NCBI GenBank assembly: GCA_001603035.1
Contig: LVAS01000059.1
Coordinates: forward strand, 62,001 to 126,000
Source of the DNA: Clostridiales bacterium Firm_13
Lineage (GTDB): Bacteria; Bacillota; Clostridia; Saccharofermentanales; Saccharofermentanaceae
Direction: 5' to 3'
DNA: 64,000 nt
Part shown: positions 1 to 9,693 of the stretch, in pieces
Layout of the letters: every line of letters begins with the position of its first letter
Numbering within the stretch: position 1 is the stretch's first letter
Notes under the pieces: generated by a model
The model's input: only the letters and a program-made list of their open reading frames with translations
Database searches by the model: none
Told to the model about the DNA's origin: nothing
Position numbers and translations under genes: made by a program

Positions 1-105
1 ATATTCGTCTTGGAGCGCAACCCAATTCGCGATCGCGCCAAAGTAGTTTCCGAGGTGAATATTCCCCGTCGGGCGCGAACCGGAGACAATGATTTTCTTC
101 TGCAT
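1..105 (-). CDS. trpS: Tryptophanyl-tRNA synthetase, N-terminal fragment (continues off the left edge)
   Basis: Reverse complement from ATG at 105 reads [35 protein letters not shown], with the TrpRS PTGxxHLGNY signature. Confidence 0.88.
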   Translation of the reverse strand, partial: MQKKIIVSGSRPTGNIHLGNYFGAIANWVALQDEY

Positions 106-126
106 AGATGCTCCTCCAAGCTGTGA

Positions 127-891
127 TTATAGAAATGAAACGACAAAACTCGCGAGAGCCTCGATCGGTTTCTGGATAATATACGAAAAAGGATACTCAA
201 TCCAAGAAATGAGTTGACTGAGAGGGCTGAAAGACAGGAAATTGCCCATCAGAATCAGCGCGAGAAAAATATACACGAAATATCGCTCGAACCCCGCGAT
301 CTTCTGTTTCCACTTGTACGGCAGGAAGGTCTCGATAAAGTGATAACCGTCAAGGGGCGGGATCGGCAGCAGGTTAAACGCCATCAACATCAGGTTGAAA
401 AAATACATCCAATACATCAGCATCTGAAGTGCGACGATCAGGTTCCCGCCAAACGAAAGGCCCGCGGATCCGATGTCGGAAGTCGGTCCGATCAATCCGG
501 AATAAATGCCGATGATCCTCACGGTCAGAAACAAGAAATACGCGATGAAAGCCGTAAGAAAATTCGCCGTCACTCCGGCAAGACTGACGATCCGGACCGA
601 TGTGTCTCTTCTCTTAAAACGCGTCAAGCGATTGTAATTGACCGGTACAGGCTTTGCCCAGCCGAATCCGGCTAACAACATCATCAAGGCGCCGATCGGA
701 TCGAGGTGGGCGAGCGGATTGAGCGTCAGGCGTCCCTGCAAGCGGGCGGTATCGTCCCCGAGCCGGTAAGCGGCATAACCGTGCATAAACTCATGTATCG
801 AAAGGGAAAAGACAAGCACGATGATCATGATCGCGCCGTAGATAATCATCTCCGGCACGGTATATCCTGACGTAAAAAGAAGTCTTAACAT
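127..891 (-). CDS. Site-2 protease family (M50) membrane zinc metalloprotease
   Basis: 254 aa, [14 protein letters not shown] (HExxH), [10 protein letters not shown] motif, several TM segments. Confidence 0.9.
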   Translation of the reverse strand: MLRLLFTSGYTVPEMIIYGAIMIIVLVFSLSIHEFMHGYAAYRLGDDTARLQGRLTLNPLAHLDPIGALMMLLAGFGWAKPVPVNYNRLTRFKRRDTSVRIVSLAGVTANFLTAFIAYFLFLTVRIIGIYSGLIGPTSDIGSAGLSFGGNLIVALQMLMYWMYFFNLMLMAFNLLPIPPLDGYHFIETFLPYKWKQKIAGFERYFVYIFLALILMGNFLSFSPLSQLISWIEYPFSYIIQKPIEALASFVVSFL

Positions 892-895
892 GGTA

Positions 896-3800
896 TTACC
901 CTTTCTCTACTCGTTCAACGGAAAGAATACAGGACTCCCCGTTGATATCCCATTCTTTGGAATTCGGGCCGATTCCTTCCGCAACCGACTCAGCCAAAAC
1001 CTCATCGGCGATAAAGTCCGAATGGGCACGGATGACGGCGGCCAGTTTGTCATTTCCGGAGAATCGGAGACGGATCCGATCCGTTACTTCAAATCCAGAC
1101 TCTTTGCGCTGTGTTTGGACCTTGGACACAACCTCGCGAACAAATCCGTCCTCGATCAACTCCGGTGTCAGAGAAGTATCCAAGGACACGGTCACACCCT
1201 TGTCCGTCTGTGTCGACAGCCCTTCCGGCTGAACGACTTCTTCAATCAGATCGTCTGCGGTAAGCATATACTCCTGTCCGTTCACAAGTACGATAACGTC
1301 TTCTTTGCGGTCAAGAATGGCGTGTGTCTCGCGACCGGGCAATGCGCCGATCTTCTCTTTGGCTTCATTCAGGAGCGGTCCGAACTTCTTGCCGAGTGTA
1401 CGAAGTTGCGGCTTATACCGATAATCCATTAATTCGGCCGCATCGGAAAGCCAACGCAGTTCCCGAACATTCAGCTCGTCGCGAATAATTCCTTCGTACT
1501 CCGCTTCCAGCGCCCCATCCGTGACAATATACAGTCTCGAAAGCGGTTGACGATTCTTGATCGCCGCTTGATTGCGGCAGGAGCGACCGAGTATAACGAT
1601 CGATTCGGCACGATCCATCTGATTTTCAAGCGAGTCATCGATAAAGGACGGGTCAGATACCGGGAATTCACACATATGAACCGAAAGAGGTGCCGTCTTT
1701 GCAACCGAACGAACCAGATTCTGGTAGATTGATTCGGTAATAAACGGCACAAAAGGAGCCGCGACACGAATGAGCGTCTCTAGCACTGTGTAAAGTGTCA
1801 TATACGCATTGACCTTATCATCGGTCATTTCGCTTCCCCAATAACGCTCGCGATTCCGGCGTACGTACCAATTCGAGAGCTCGTCGACAAAGTCTTGCAT
1901 CACGCGGCTCGCGCCTGTGATGTCGTAGGAAAGCATCCGCGTATCAACCTGCGCAATCAGCGTATGCAGCCTCGAAAGGATCCACCGATCCATTACACCC
2001 AGCGATTCACGATGCAAACTGTACTTTGTCGGATCAAATCCGTCAATTTCGGCATACATAATGTAAAACGCATAGGTATTCCAGAGCGTGCCCATGAACT
2101 TGCGTTGGCTTTCGGAGATCGACGCTTCGGCAAATCGGCTCGGGAGCCACGGTGCGTTGGCACTGTAGAAATACCATCTCGCGGCATCTGCTCCCTGCTT
2201 ATTCAGAACATCCCAAGGATCGACGACATTGCCCTTGTGTTTACTCATCTTGAGACCGTCTTTATCCTGAACCAAGCCCATGACGATGCAGTTCTCAAAA
2301 GGAGACTTGTCGAAGAGCTGCGTGCCGATCGCAAGAAGGGAGTAGAACCAGCCGCGCGTCTGATCGAGCGCCTCCGAAATGAAGTTGCTGGGATAATTCG
2401 CCTCGAAAAACTCTTTGTTCTCGAAAGGATAGTGATACTGTGCAAAGGGCATCGCGCCGGAGTCAAACCAGCAGTCGATCACCTCGGGTACGCGGGTCAT
2501 CTTCCCTCCGCACACATCGCAACGAATATGAACCTGATCGACATAGGGTTTATGAAGCTCAATGTCATCCGGGCAGTCATCGGACAACGATTTCAGTTCT
2601 TCGATGGAACCGATACAGTGTCTGTGTCCGCACTCGCACTCCCAAACAGGCAGAGGCGTTCCCCAGTAGCGTTCCCGCGATATACCCCAGTCGACGACGT
2701 TTTCGAGGAAGTTCCCCATGCGGCCGTCACGGATGCTCTCCGGATACCAAGATACGGCGCGATTGTTCTTAAGTAGCGCGTCGCGCACACTTGTCATACG
2801 GATAAACCACGAAGTTCTTGCGTAATAGATCAAAGGAGTATCGCACCGCCAGCAGAACGGATAATCATGCTCGTACGGATGCTTCTTAAGAAGCTTGCCC
2901 TCGGCGTTCAACTTCTTGATGATAAGCGGGTCCGCATCTTTTACGAAAATGCCCGCGAACTCCTCGGTCTCCGGCGGCAAGGTGCCGTCCTCCAGAACAA
3001 GTTGAATAAACGGAATGCCCTTCTCACGTCCGATTCTGGCATCGTCTTCACCGAATGCAGGCGCAATATGAACGATGCCGGTGCCGTCGCTCATCGTAAC
3101 ATACGAATCAGACACAACGCGATAGGCCTCGAGATGTGACGAGGCAACAATTTGTCCGGCATAAGGGAAAAGCGGCACGTACTTCTTCCCGACAAGGTCC
3201 TCGCCGGAAAATCTGTCCAATATGGTATATTCCTCGAAAAGCGCCGGGACAAGTACACCCGCAAGATAGTATTTCGTCTCACGCTCTGTTCCGTCCAGGT
3301 CATGAGGAACCGAGATTAATACATACTGTTCTTCGGGGTTCACACAAAGTGCGGCATTGGACGGAAGCGTCCAGGGCGTCGTGGTCCAAGCGGCAAAGTA
3401 CGTATCGGGCTCATCCTGAACGGCGAACCGAACGTAGACGGAATTCTCCTTGACCAGTTTGTACCCTTGCGCAACTTCATGACTCGACAGGGCGGTTCCG
3501 CAACGGGGGCAGTACGGGACAATTTTGTGTCCCTTATAGAGCATTTCCTTCTCCCACATCGTCTTTAACGCCCACCACTCGGACTCGATATAGGAATTGT
3601 CATACGTGACATACGGATGTTCCATATCCGCCCAGAATCCGACACGTTCTGACATCTGCTCCCATTCGTCTTTATATTTCCAGACAGACTCCTTGCATTT
3701 GCGAATAAACGGCTCGACGCCATATTCTTCGATCTGCGGTTTCCCGTTGATGCCGAGAAGCTTCTCAACTTCAAGTTCGACCGGAAGGCCATGCGTATCC

Positions 3801-4057
3801 CATCCCGCTTTGAATTCGACATGCTCCCCCTTCATCGCGTGAAAACGGGGAATTACATCCTTAATAACACGGGTCTTTATATGTCCGATGTGCGGTTTGC
3901 CGTTCGCGGTCGGCGGCCCGTCGAAAATATTAAACGTCGGTCTTCCATCTTCCGCCGGGCGAATGGACTTGCGATAAATGTCATTCTCCTTCCAGAAAGC
4001 GAGAACCTCGAGCTCGCGCTCGGTAAACTTCATATCTGACGGAACTTTTGTGTACAT
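896..4057 (-). CDS. ileS: Isoleucyl-tRNA synthetase, type 2-like
   Basis: PHIGHIKTRVIKD (HIGH), GWDTHGLPVELEVEK and KMSKHKGN motifs. Likely start MYTKVPSDMKFTERELEVL at 4057 rather than the ORF start at 4093. Confidence 0.95.
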   Translation of the reverse strand: MYTKVPSDMKFTERELEVLAFWKENDIYRKSIRPAEDGRPTFNIFDGPPTANGKPHIGHIKTRVIKDVIPRFHAMKGEHVEFKAGWDTHGLPVELEVEKLLGINGKPQIEEYGVEPFIRKCKESVWKYKDEWEQMSERVGFWADMEHPYVTYDNSYIESEWWALKTMWEKEMLYKGHKIVPYCPRCGTALSSHEVAQGYKLVKENSVYVRFAVQDEPDTYFAAWTTTPWTLPSNAALCVNPEEQYVLISVPHDLDGTERETKYYLAGVLVPALFEEYTILDRFSGEDLVGKKYVPLFPYAGQIVASSHLEAYRVVSDSYVTMSDGTGIVHIAPAFGEDDARIGREKGIPFIQLVLEDGTLPPETEEFAGIFVKDADPLIIKKLNAEGKLLKKHPYEHDYPFCWRCDTPLIYYARTSWFIRMTSVRDALLKNNRAVSWYPESIRDGRMGNFLENVVDWGISRERYWGTPLPVWECECGHRHCIGSIEELKSLSDDCPDDIELHKPYVDQVHIRCDVCGGKMTRVPEVIDCWFDSGAMPFAQYHYPFENKEFFEANYPSNFISEALDQTRGWFYSLLAIGTQLFDKSPFENCIVMGLVQDKDGLKMSKHKGNVVDPWDVLNKQGADAARWYFYSANAPWLPSRFAEASISESQRKFMGTLWNTYAFYIMYAEIDGFDPTKYSLHRESLGVMDRWILSRLHTLIAQVDTRMLSYDITGASRVMQDFVDELSNWYVRRNRERYWGSEMTDDKVNAYMTLYTVLETLIRVAAPFVPFITESIYQNLVRSVAKTAPLSVHMCEFPVSDPSFIDDSLENQMDRAESIVILGRSCRNQAAIKNRQPLSRLYIVTDGALEAEYEGIIRDELNVRELRWLSDAAELMDYRYKPQLRTLGKKFGPLLNEAKEKIGALPGRETHAILDRKEDVIVLVNGQEYMLTADDLIEEVVQPEGLSTQTDKGVTVSLDTSLTPELIEDGFVREVVSKVQTQRKESGFEVTDRIRLRFSGNDKLAAVIRAHSDFIADEVLAESVAEGIGPNSKEWDINGESCILSVERVEKG

Positions 4058-4154
4058 CTGGATTCCCCCGATTCGTCCGAATAGCTGTCTCAAAAACGGT
4101 GATTCCGGTGGTTGAGATCAGACTTTTTATTATAGGTATTCCTGTCTTTTGGTG

Positions 4155-4787
4155 TCAACATCCGCGCGCCTCAAGTATATACGCCGATTCGATGTCGGCC
4201 GTATGAATGGCGACAACGGCAGGAAATCGATTCGCCGTCTCGGCAAAAGGATCCGGATAGCTGTTCTTATCCGGGCCCATATGAAGTCGGATCATCGCAT
4301 ACTCCTCCTCGGTCAGGCGGATGAAGCTCTGAATATAGTAACACGATTTGTCTCCGTGTCCTACCGGAAACGAATCCTTCACGGTCCAGACCTCCTTTTC
4401 GACCCAATTGGCAACTTCTGAACCGTATGCGTTGATCCGGCTACCTTCTCTGACATTCTTCTTTTCGAGAAAGTAAAAATTGACCTTGCAGATGTCATGT
4501 AATAGAGAGGCGATGATTACCGAATCCGGCCGTATCGTAAGAAGGCCCGCCTCGACTTTGCCGGAAAGAAGCCGATACACATTAAGACTGTGCTCGGCAA
4601 GGCCGCCCTTCACCGCAAGATGGTACTTGGTGGATGCCGGCGCGCCGAAAAAATCCGTCTTGTCGAGCCAGTCCAAAAACCGATCCATCCCCGGTCGCTC
4701 GGTCGAGCGAAGCAAGGAGAGAATCTTCTCGCGATTTTCTGCGATACGTTCATTCGATATTAGCGAAGGGGAATCGTTATCACTCAT
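4155..4787 (-). CDS. HD-domain phosphohydrolase-like protein
   Basis: VKGGLAEHSLNVYRLL...IIASLLHDICKV (H...HD). Likely start MSDNDSPSLIS at 4787, overlapping the upstream stop. Confidence 0.75.
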   Translation of the reverse strand: MSDNDSPSLISNERIAENREKILSLLRSTERPGMDRFLDWLDKTDFFGAPASTKYHLAVKGGLAEHSLNVYRLLSGKVEAGLLTIRPDSVIIASLLHDICKVNFYFLEKKNVREGSRINAYGSEVANWVEKEVWTVKDSFPVGHGDKSCYYIQSFIRLTEEEYAMIRLHMGPDKNSYPDPFAETANRFPAVVAIHTADIESAYILEARGC

Positions 4788-5499
4788 CAGAACTGTCCTC
4801 CTTAAATAGTGTCCAAGGCCATTCTTCGGGTACAGGCGCCCGAAAATGGAGCCGTTCTCCGGTAATCGGATGATTGAAAGAAAGTGCAGACGCATATAGG
4901 CAGATCTCGCCCCGATACGCATGGTCATTGACACCGTACTTGCGGTCGCCGACGATCGGGCATCCCGCAGAAGATAATTGAAGTCGAATCTGGTGAGATC
5001 GTCCCGTATGAAGTTGAATGTGAAGAAGGGATATCGTCTGGGAAGACCCTTCCGCCACACGCACCTCGATCGTGTCATATTCAAGATCGGCGGGTTTTGC
5101 ATCGCCGAATTCATCTTCTTTCAGAAGCGAGGACTGATTCCTCTCCGAATCCTTGCGGATCAATCCGGTAAGGCGTCCCTTTGGCGGTACCATCTCTCCG
5201 TATACGACGGCTGAATAAGACTTTTCCACTCGGCGTTCCCGTATCTGGGCGCTGATTCGGGAAGCGCACTTACTTGTTTTGGCAAAGACCATAACACCGG
5301 CAACCGGTCGGTCGAGTCGATGCAGAAGTCCGAGGTAAACGTCTCCCGGCTTGTGATAACGCGTCTTAAGATCCGCCTTCAGTAATGTCAACATATCCGG
5401 ATCTCCCGAAATATCCGCTTGCGACAATATCCCTGCCGGCTTCATCGCGACGAGGACATGGTTATCTTCATAGAGGATCCGCGGTGTCGGGACTGTCAT
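4780..5499 (-). CDS. RluA-family RNA pseudouridine synthase
   Basis: LLHRLDRPVAGVMVFAKTSK (HRLDxxxSG-type motif) and LHTGRSHQIRLQL. Confidence 0.92.
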   Translation of the reverse strand: MTVPTPRILYEDNHVLVAMKPAGILSQADISGDPDMLTLLKADLKTRYHKPGDVYLGLLHRLDRPVAGVMVFAKTSKCASRISAQIRERRVEKSYSAVVYGEMVPPKGRLTGLIRKDSERNQSSLLKEDEFGDAKPADLEYDTIEVRVAEGSSQTISLLHIQLHTGRSHQIRLQLSSAGCPIVGDRKYGVNDHAYRGEICLYASALSFNHPITGERLHFRAPVPEEWPWTLFKEDSSDE

Positions 5500-6413
5500 T
5501 CCGTCACCTTATCCCGAGTCCATCTGCCCGTCGTACCGCACGGAAGAATGATATCCATACGGGTAGCCGGGATTCCCAATTCCCGAGCCTCGGCATGGCC
5601 GCCGTATGATGACTTGACGGCAAGGTTCAGGATATTCTCCAACACAAGGGCCGACAAACCGGTGGTATAAGAATTGATCAGAAAAAACGCGGGGTCCTCG
5701 GAAAGGAGACCCGCACATTTGCGCACCAGCGGAAACAAAGCCTCTTCAAGCTTCCAAAGTTCGCCGGACGGGCCTCTTCCGTAGGCGGGCGGATCCATAA
5801 TAATCCCGTCGTACTTGCGTTCACGACGGAGCTCTCTTTCGACAAACCGATTGCAGTCTTCCACGATATAGCGAATATACTTATCCTTCAATCCGGAAGC
5901 TTCTGCATTCTCCTTCGCACGTTGCACCATGCCTTTGGATGCATCGACATGAACGACCTCCGTTGCGCCCGCCGCCGCGAATGCCATCGTCGCTCCGCCC
6001 GTATAGGCAAACAGGTTAAGGATACGTACGGGTCTTCCCTGCGCCGCGCGAGAAGCGATAATCTTTCCGCAGAAGTCCCAATTGGCAGCCTGCTCCGGGA
6101 AAAGACCTGTGTGCTTAAATCCGGTCGGTTCAATCCAAAACGTTAACGGACCTCCGACCGCAGGATAGGTAATCTTCCATTTGTCAGGGATGGATCTCTG
6201 ACGCGACCAGAATCCGCCGCCTGTCTCACTCCGATGATAAAGCCCGTCCGGGGTCGGCCACGCCGATTGAACCGACGAAGACTCGTCACCGGCTTGCGGC
6301 CAGATCGCCTGCGGGTCAGGCCGCTGGAGCAGGATCTTTCCCCAGCGCTCGAATTTCTCCCCTTCGCCCGCATAGAGCAATTCAAAATCTTTCCATCGGT
6401 CCGCAATATACAT
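5496..6413 (-). CDS. Class I SAM-dependent rRNA methyltransferase (RlmI-like)
   Basis: VRILNLFAYTGGATMAFAAAGATEVVHVDAS and DGIIMDPPAYGRG motifs. 4-bp overlap with the RluA-family gene. Confidence 0.88.
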   Translation of the reverse strand: MYIADRWKDFELLYAGEGEKFERWGKILLQRPDPQAIWPQAGDESSSVQSAWPTPDGLYHRSETGGGFWSRQRSIPDKWKITYPAVGGPLTFWIEPTGFKHTGLFPEQAANWDFCGKIIASRAAQGRPVRILNLFAYTGGATMAFAAAGATEVVHVDASKGMVQRAKENAEASGLKDKYIRYIVEDCNRFVERELRRERKYDGIIMDPPAYGRGPSGELWKLEEALFPLVRKCAGLLSEDPAFFLINSYTTGLSALVLENILNLAVKSSYGGHAEARELGIPATRMDIILPCGTTGRWTRDKVTE

Positions 6414-6451
6414 GATTTTCTCCCTGCATGTTTCTTCGTACCATTATAACA

Positions 6452-6488
6452 AAAAACGAACCGCCTCCCATAATAGAAAAGGCGGTCC
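6452..6488 (-). terminator. Rho-independent terminator downstream of the lipoprotein gene
   Basis: Inverted repeat AACCGCCT (6459-6466) / AGGCGGTC (6480-6487) followed on the minus strand by a T-run. Confidence 0.65.
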
Positions 6489-6512
6489 GTCCGTAAAAAC
6501 CTTTCGAAAAAA

Positions 6513-8048
6513 TCAGCCTACGGTCACGTCCGATTGTCCTAAGATCGTGCCGTCCGCAAGATACATCACAACCTTGTAGGTATCGGAAGGAATTGCCGAT
6601 CCGTCATCCATCACAAGGGACGCCGCCGCATAGAGGTATTCGTCGACGCTTGTCGTCGATGTGAAGCAGAGTGTCGACCCATTCGCATTGTAAAAATCGT
6701 AATAGATGACAAGACCTGACCAACTGTTATAAAACTCGAGATTGTATTCCAGTGTCGTCGTCGACGACGGGTAGCGGTCGACAAAAGAACCCTGATCGTA
6801 ATCGTACCATCCCTGATAGTAGATGTCCGCAAGTACCGAAGCCGAATCATACGACGTCCCGTCGGGAGACTGAAGCGACGCGGCGTAGGCATTATACTCG
6901 TCCTGTGTGATCTGTCCTTCCTGAACAAGTTCTTCCAGCGCATAAATCACGGCATCATAATAACTCGAGTCACTCATATCCTGATATTCGACATCGATGT
7001 TATAAAGTTCGGCCGGTACAACGTCGATCACCCAAGATTTCGAGTCTTCGGAAAGAGACATCTCGAAAGTGCCTTCACTCGTAAGGACCGGAGCGTCTGC
7101 CGCCGTAATTTTGTCAGATAGAATCTGCGCCGCTACATCCATCGCTTCGGAATAAGCAGCGTCTTCATCCGTCCCGCGAATACTCGCAAGGAGAATCGGC
7201 TTGATTACATCCTTGATAAACTCCGAATCCGTCGAAAGCGAATTCATAATGCTCTGGATATCGACAAGCTGCAGCGACAGCTTGACCTGCGCGGAATAAT
7301 CATCCGCTGTGTCTGCGAGAACTTCATACTTCGCCTGTCCGTAAAACAGCATCTGTATCGCTTTCTCGCTCTCGTCATCATTGAAAAAGTAAGTGTGATC
7401 ATAATAAGAGCTGAAAGAATCAATCAGATCGGCATCTCCGGATGCCAACGCAGTCATAAATGCCGTTACCGCCACAGTTGGGTCTCCGGCTGCCGGCCCG
7501 AACTTTACGTCGAGATACGGATTGCCGAGAATCTCTGTCAGAGGCTCGGTGTCAGAGATCTTCCAAATCTTGCTGCCTTTGTCATATACGAGATCTAACG
7601 TGATCTTCTCGTCCTTCGTCGGGGCATCCTTCGACTTGATCGCTTTCTTCAACGTATCAAAATCATAGCCTGTTCCGTCAAAATCTGCGAGTACATCTTC
7701 GATATCGACGCAGGTAACGACAAGATCACATGTCCCCTTGCCGTCCGACGATTTGCCGTGGATCGCCTCAATCTCATAGGACATTTCGCGAAGCCCGACA
7801 TTCATCGCTTCCTGAACCTCTTCATCGTCGAAAGAAAGGTCCGCAAACGGAGTATCTTCCGCATAATCCGACTCATATCCGTTGTCCGAAAAGGACTTCG
7901 ATCCGAGGTCATCCATATAACTCTCTACAGACTTCTTAATCTCTTCCCCGGCTCGATCATTGAACAAATTGCACGAAGAAAGAAGCATACAGCCGGACAA
8001 TGTGACTGCCGCGGCCGCCAATACCCGCCTAACGGAAAAAGAACGCAT
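6513..8048 (-). CDS. Predicted lipoprotein, uncharacterised, with repeated NTF2-like-looking modules
   Basis: Likely start MRSFSVRRVLAAAAVTLSGCMLLSSCNLF at 8048 with a lipobox and GGAGG upstream. No recognised enzymatic motif. Confidence 0.75.
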   Translation of the reverse strand: MRSFSVRRVLAAAAVTLSGCMLLSSCNLFNDRAGEEIKKSVESYMDDLGSKSFSDNGYESDYAEDTPFADLSFDDEEVQEAMNVGLREMSYEIEAIHGKSSDGKGTCDLVVTCVDIEDVLADFDGTGYDFDTLKKAIKSKDAPTKDEKITLDLVYDKGSKIWKISDTEPLTEILGNPYLDVKFGPAAGDPTVAVTAFMTALASGDADLIDSFSSYYDHTYFFNDDESEKAIQMLFYGQAKYEVLADTADDYSAQVKLSLQLVDIQSIMNSLSTDSEFIKDVIKPILLASIRGTDEDAAYSEAMDVAAQILSDKITAADAPVLTSEGTFEMSLSEDSKSWVIDVVPAELYNIDVEYQDMSDSSYYDAVIYALEELVQEGQITQDEYNAYAASLQSPDGTSYDSASVLADIYYQGWYDYDQGSFVDRYPSSTTTLEYNLEFYNSWSGLVIYYDFYNANGSTLCFTSTTSVDEYLYAAASLVMDDGSAIPSDTYKVVMYLADGTILGQSDVTVG

Positions 8049-8162
8049 AACTCCACCTCCATAACGACTCCCTATAGGGACATAATACACGAATTGCGTT
8101 GAATTGCAACGAAGTCACCACATGCGCGTATTTAACAAGTGTTGTATAGCAATGATTGCCGT

Positions 8163-9494
8163 CTAGTCGGATTCCCCGATTTGCGCGACATCGGGTAACG
8201 CCTTCATTTTGTACCAGCGGAACGCTGCGGCCAGTGTCGCAATAAATCGAAGAGAGGCGACGACGCCAAGCGTCATGATCATCGCCGATTTATTTTCACC
8301 GAGGCCACGATACATCGCGACGCCAAGAAAAGGCATGACAATATTGGAAATAAGAATAATCGAATTGAATACGGCAATGGAAAGCGTGCGATTCTTCTCC
8401 GGGATCGCCTCGAGAAGGCATTGTATCAGAGAAATCTGGAAGGCACTGTACGTCGCGCTTCCGATGCTTAAAAATACGAAATAGACAAGAATCCCCAAGA
8501 CCGGCGGTAGCAACAAGGAAATAATCAGTGTAAGACTGCAGAGCGCAAATCCCAAAGCGCCGAGTACAAACAAAAATCGAACTCCTCGACGTTTTGCAAT
8601 GCGCGTCCATAGCGGAATCGCGGCAAATTGTGTCACCGCGCAGAATACCGCGATGAGACTCATCCCCGTTTCATTCAAATGAAGGTAACGAAACTGCGCA
8701 AGAAAATAGAGCGACCAGTCCATTTCCCAACCGCAATAGACAAGAAGCGCCACCGCCAAGAAACCGAGAAAATGTCGATTGCGAAGAAGGGAACGGGCGG
8801 ACAGCCGCACATCCTTCCATCCGATACGAGTCGCCTCATTCATGTAGCCGCCTTGAATGCCGCGAAGAAAATAAACCTGTAAAAAAGCAAGCGGAAACGC
8901 AAGAATATAATATACCTGATGGATCATAATCTTCCCCGTCCCGCTCGCGATCGTCAAAATCACGCCCGCGATCAGCGGCACAACGATACTTACGGACGTC
9001 CCCATCTGGGTGCGAAAGCTGTACACGGAATTGCGATCCCCGGGCGTGACGACATCCGAAAAGAAGGCCTGCCAGGATGAATTGTAGAGTGACATCGGTA
9101 TATTCGCGATTACAAGGAGTGCGATCAATACACCGACGCGTGATTCCGGAAGAAATGCAATCGTCCCGCACAAGACGTAAATAAAACCGAGAGAAAGAAT
9201 GGAGATCATGACAACAGGTTTCTTGTTACGCAGGCGGTCCGTAAGGATCGCAAACGGGATCAGCGCGAAAAGACCGACAATCGGGGGCAACGAAGATATA
9301 AGGGAAAGTTCCGTTGCCGACGCCCCCAGTCGGCTGGCATAAAGATTGTTGTTATTATGCGCAAAAGTAAGAATCAGCGCGTAAATCATCCCCTCGATCG
9401 CAAAGCGTCCGGCGTTGCCGGAAAACCGCGCGGTAAGCTTCCCGGTACGAAATCGGGAGAATAGAGACAGGTGTTTTCTGCCGTTCGTATTCAT
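8163..9494 (-). CDS. MFS transporter
   Basis: About 12 TM segments. NNNLYASRLGASATELSLISSLPPIVGLFALIPFAILTDRLRNKKPVV is typical of the MFS loop 2-3 region. Start uncertain (9494, or up to 9581). Confidence 0.85.
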   Translation of the reverse strand: MNTNGRKHLSLFSRFRTGKLTARFSGNAGRFAIEGMIYALILTFAHNNNNLYASRLGASATELSLISSLPPIVGLFALIPFAILTDRLRNKKPVVMISILSLGFIYVLCGTIAFLPESRVGVLIALLVIANIPMSLYNSSWQAFFSDVVTPGDRNSVYSFRTQMGTSVSIVVPLIAGVILTIASGTGKIMIHQVYYILAFPLAFLQVYFLRGIQGGYMNEATRIGWKDVRLSARSLLRNRHFLGFLAVALLVYCGWEMDWSLYFLAQFRYLHLNETGMSLIAVFCAVTQFAAIPLWTRIAKRRGVRFLFVLGALGFALCSLTLIISLLLPPVLGILVYFVFLSIGSATYSAFQISLIQCLLEAIPEKNRTLSIAVFNSIILISNIVMPFLGVAMYRGLGENKSAMIMTLGVVASLRFIATLAAAFRWYKMKALPDVAQIGESD

Positions 9495-9693
9495 GGCAAT
9501 AACGGTACTCTCCGATCTTAATTGTTTAATCATTATCTCCGGATGGAGTTCTTTGGCAATACTTTTGGACAAATCCGGCAAAACTCTTCAAAACGCAACA
9601 AAATACTGATATTTGTCACAAAGGCATTTGCATTGCTTATAAGAACAAACATCGATAAAATGATTGGTATCAACCAGAAAGGCTTATTCGCAC

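Noticed and set aside
1895-2776. 293-aa plus-strand ORF inside ileS
   Set aside because: Fully antisense to a well-supported ileS. The composition is that of a shadow ORF, with no recognisable family.
4058-4150. Possible T-box riboswitch ahead of ileS
   Set aside because: The upstream gap is short and has no AGGGTGGNACCGCG-like T-box sequence.
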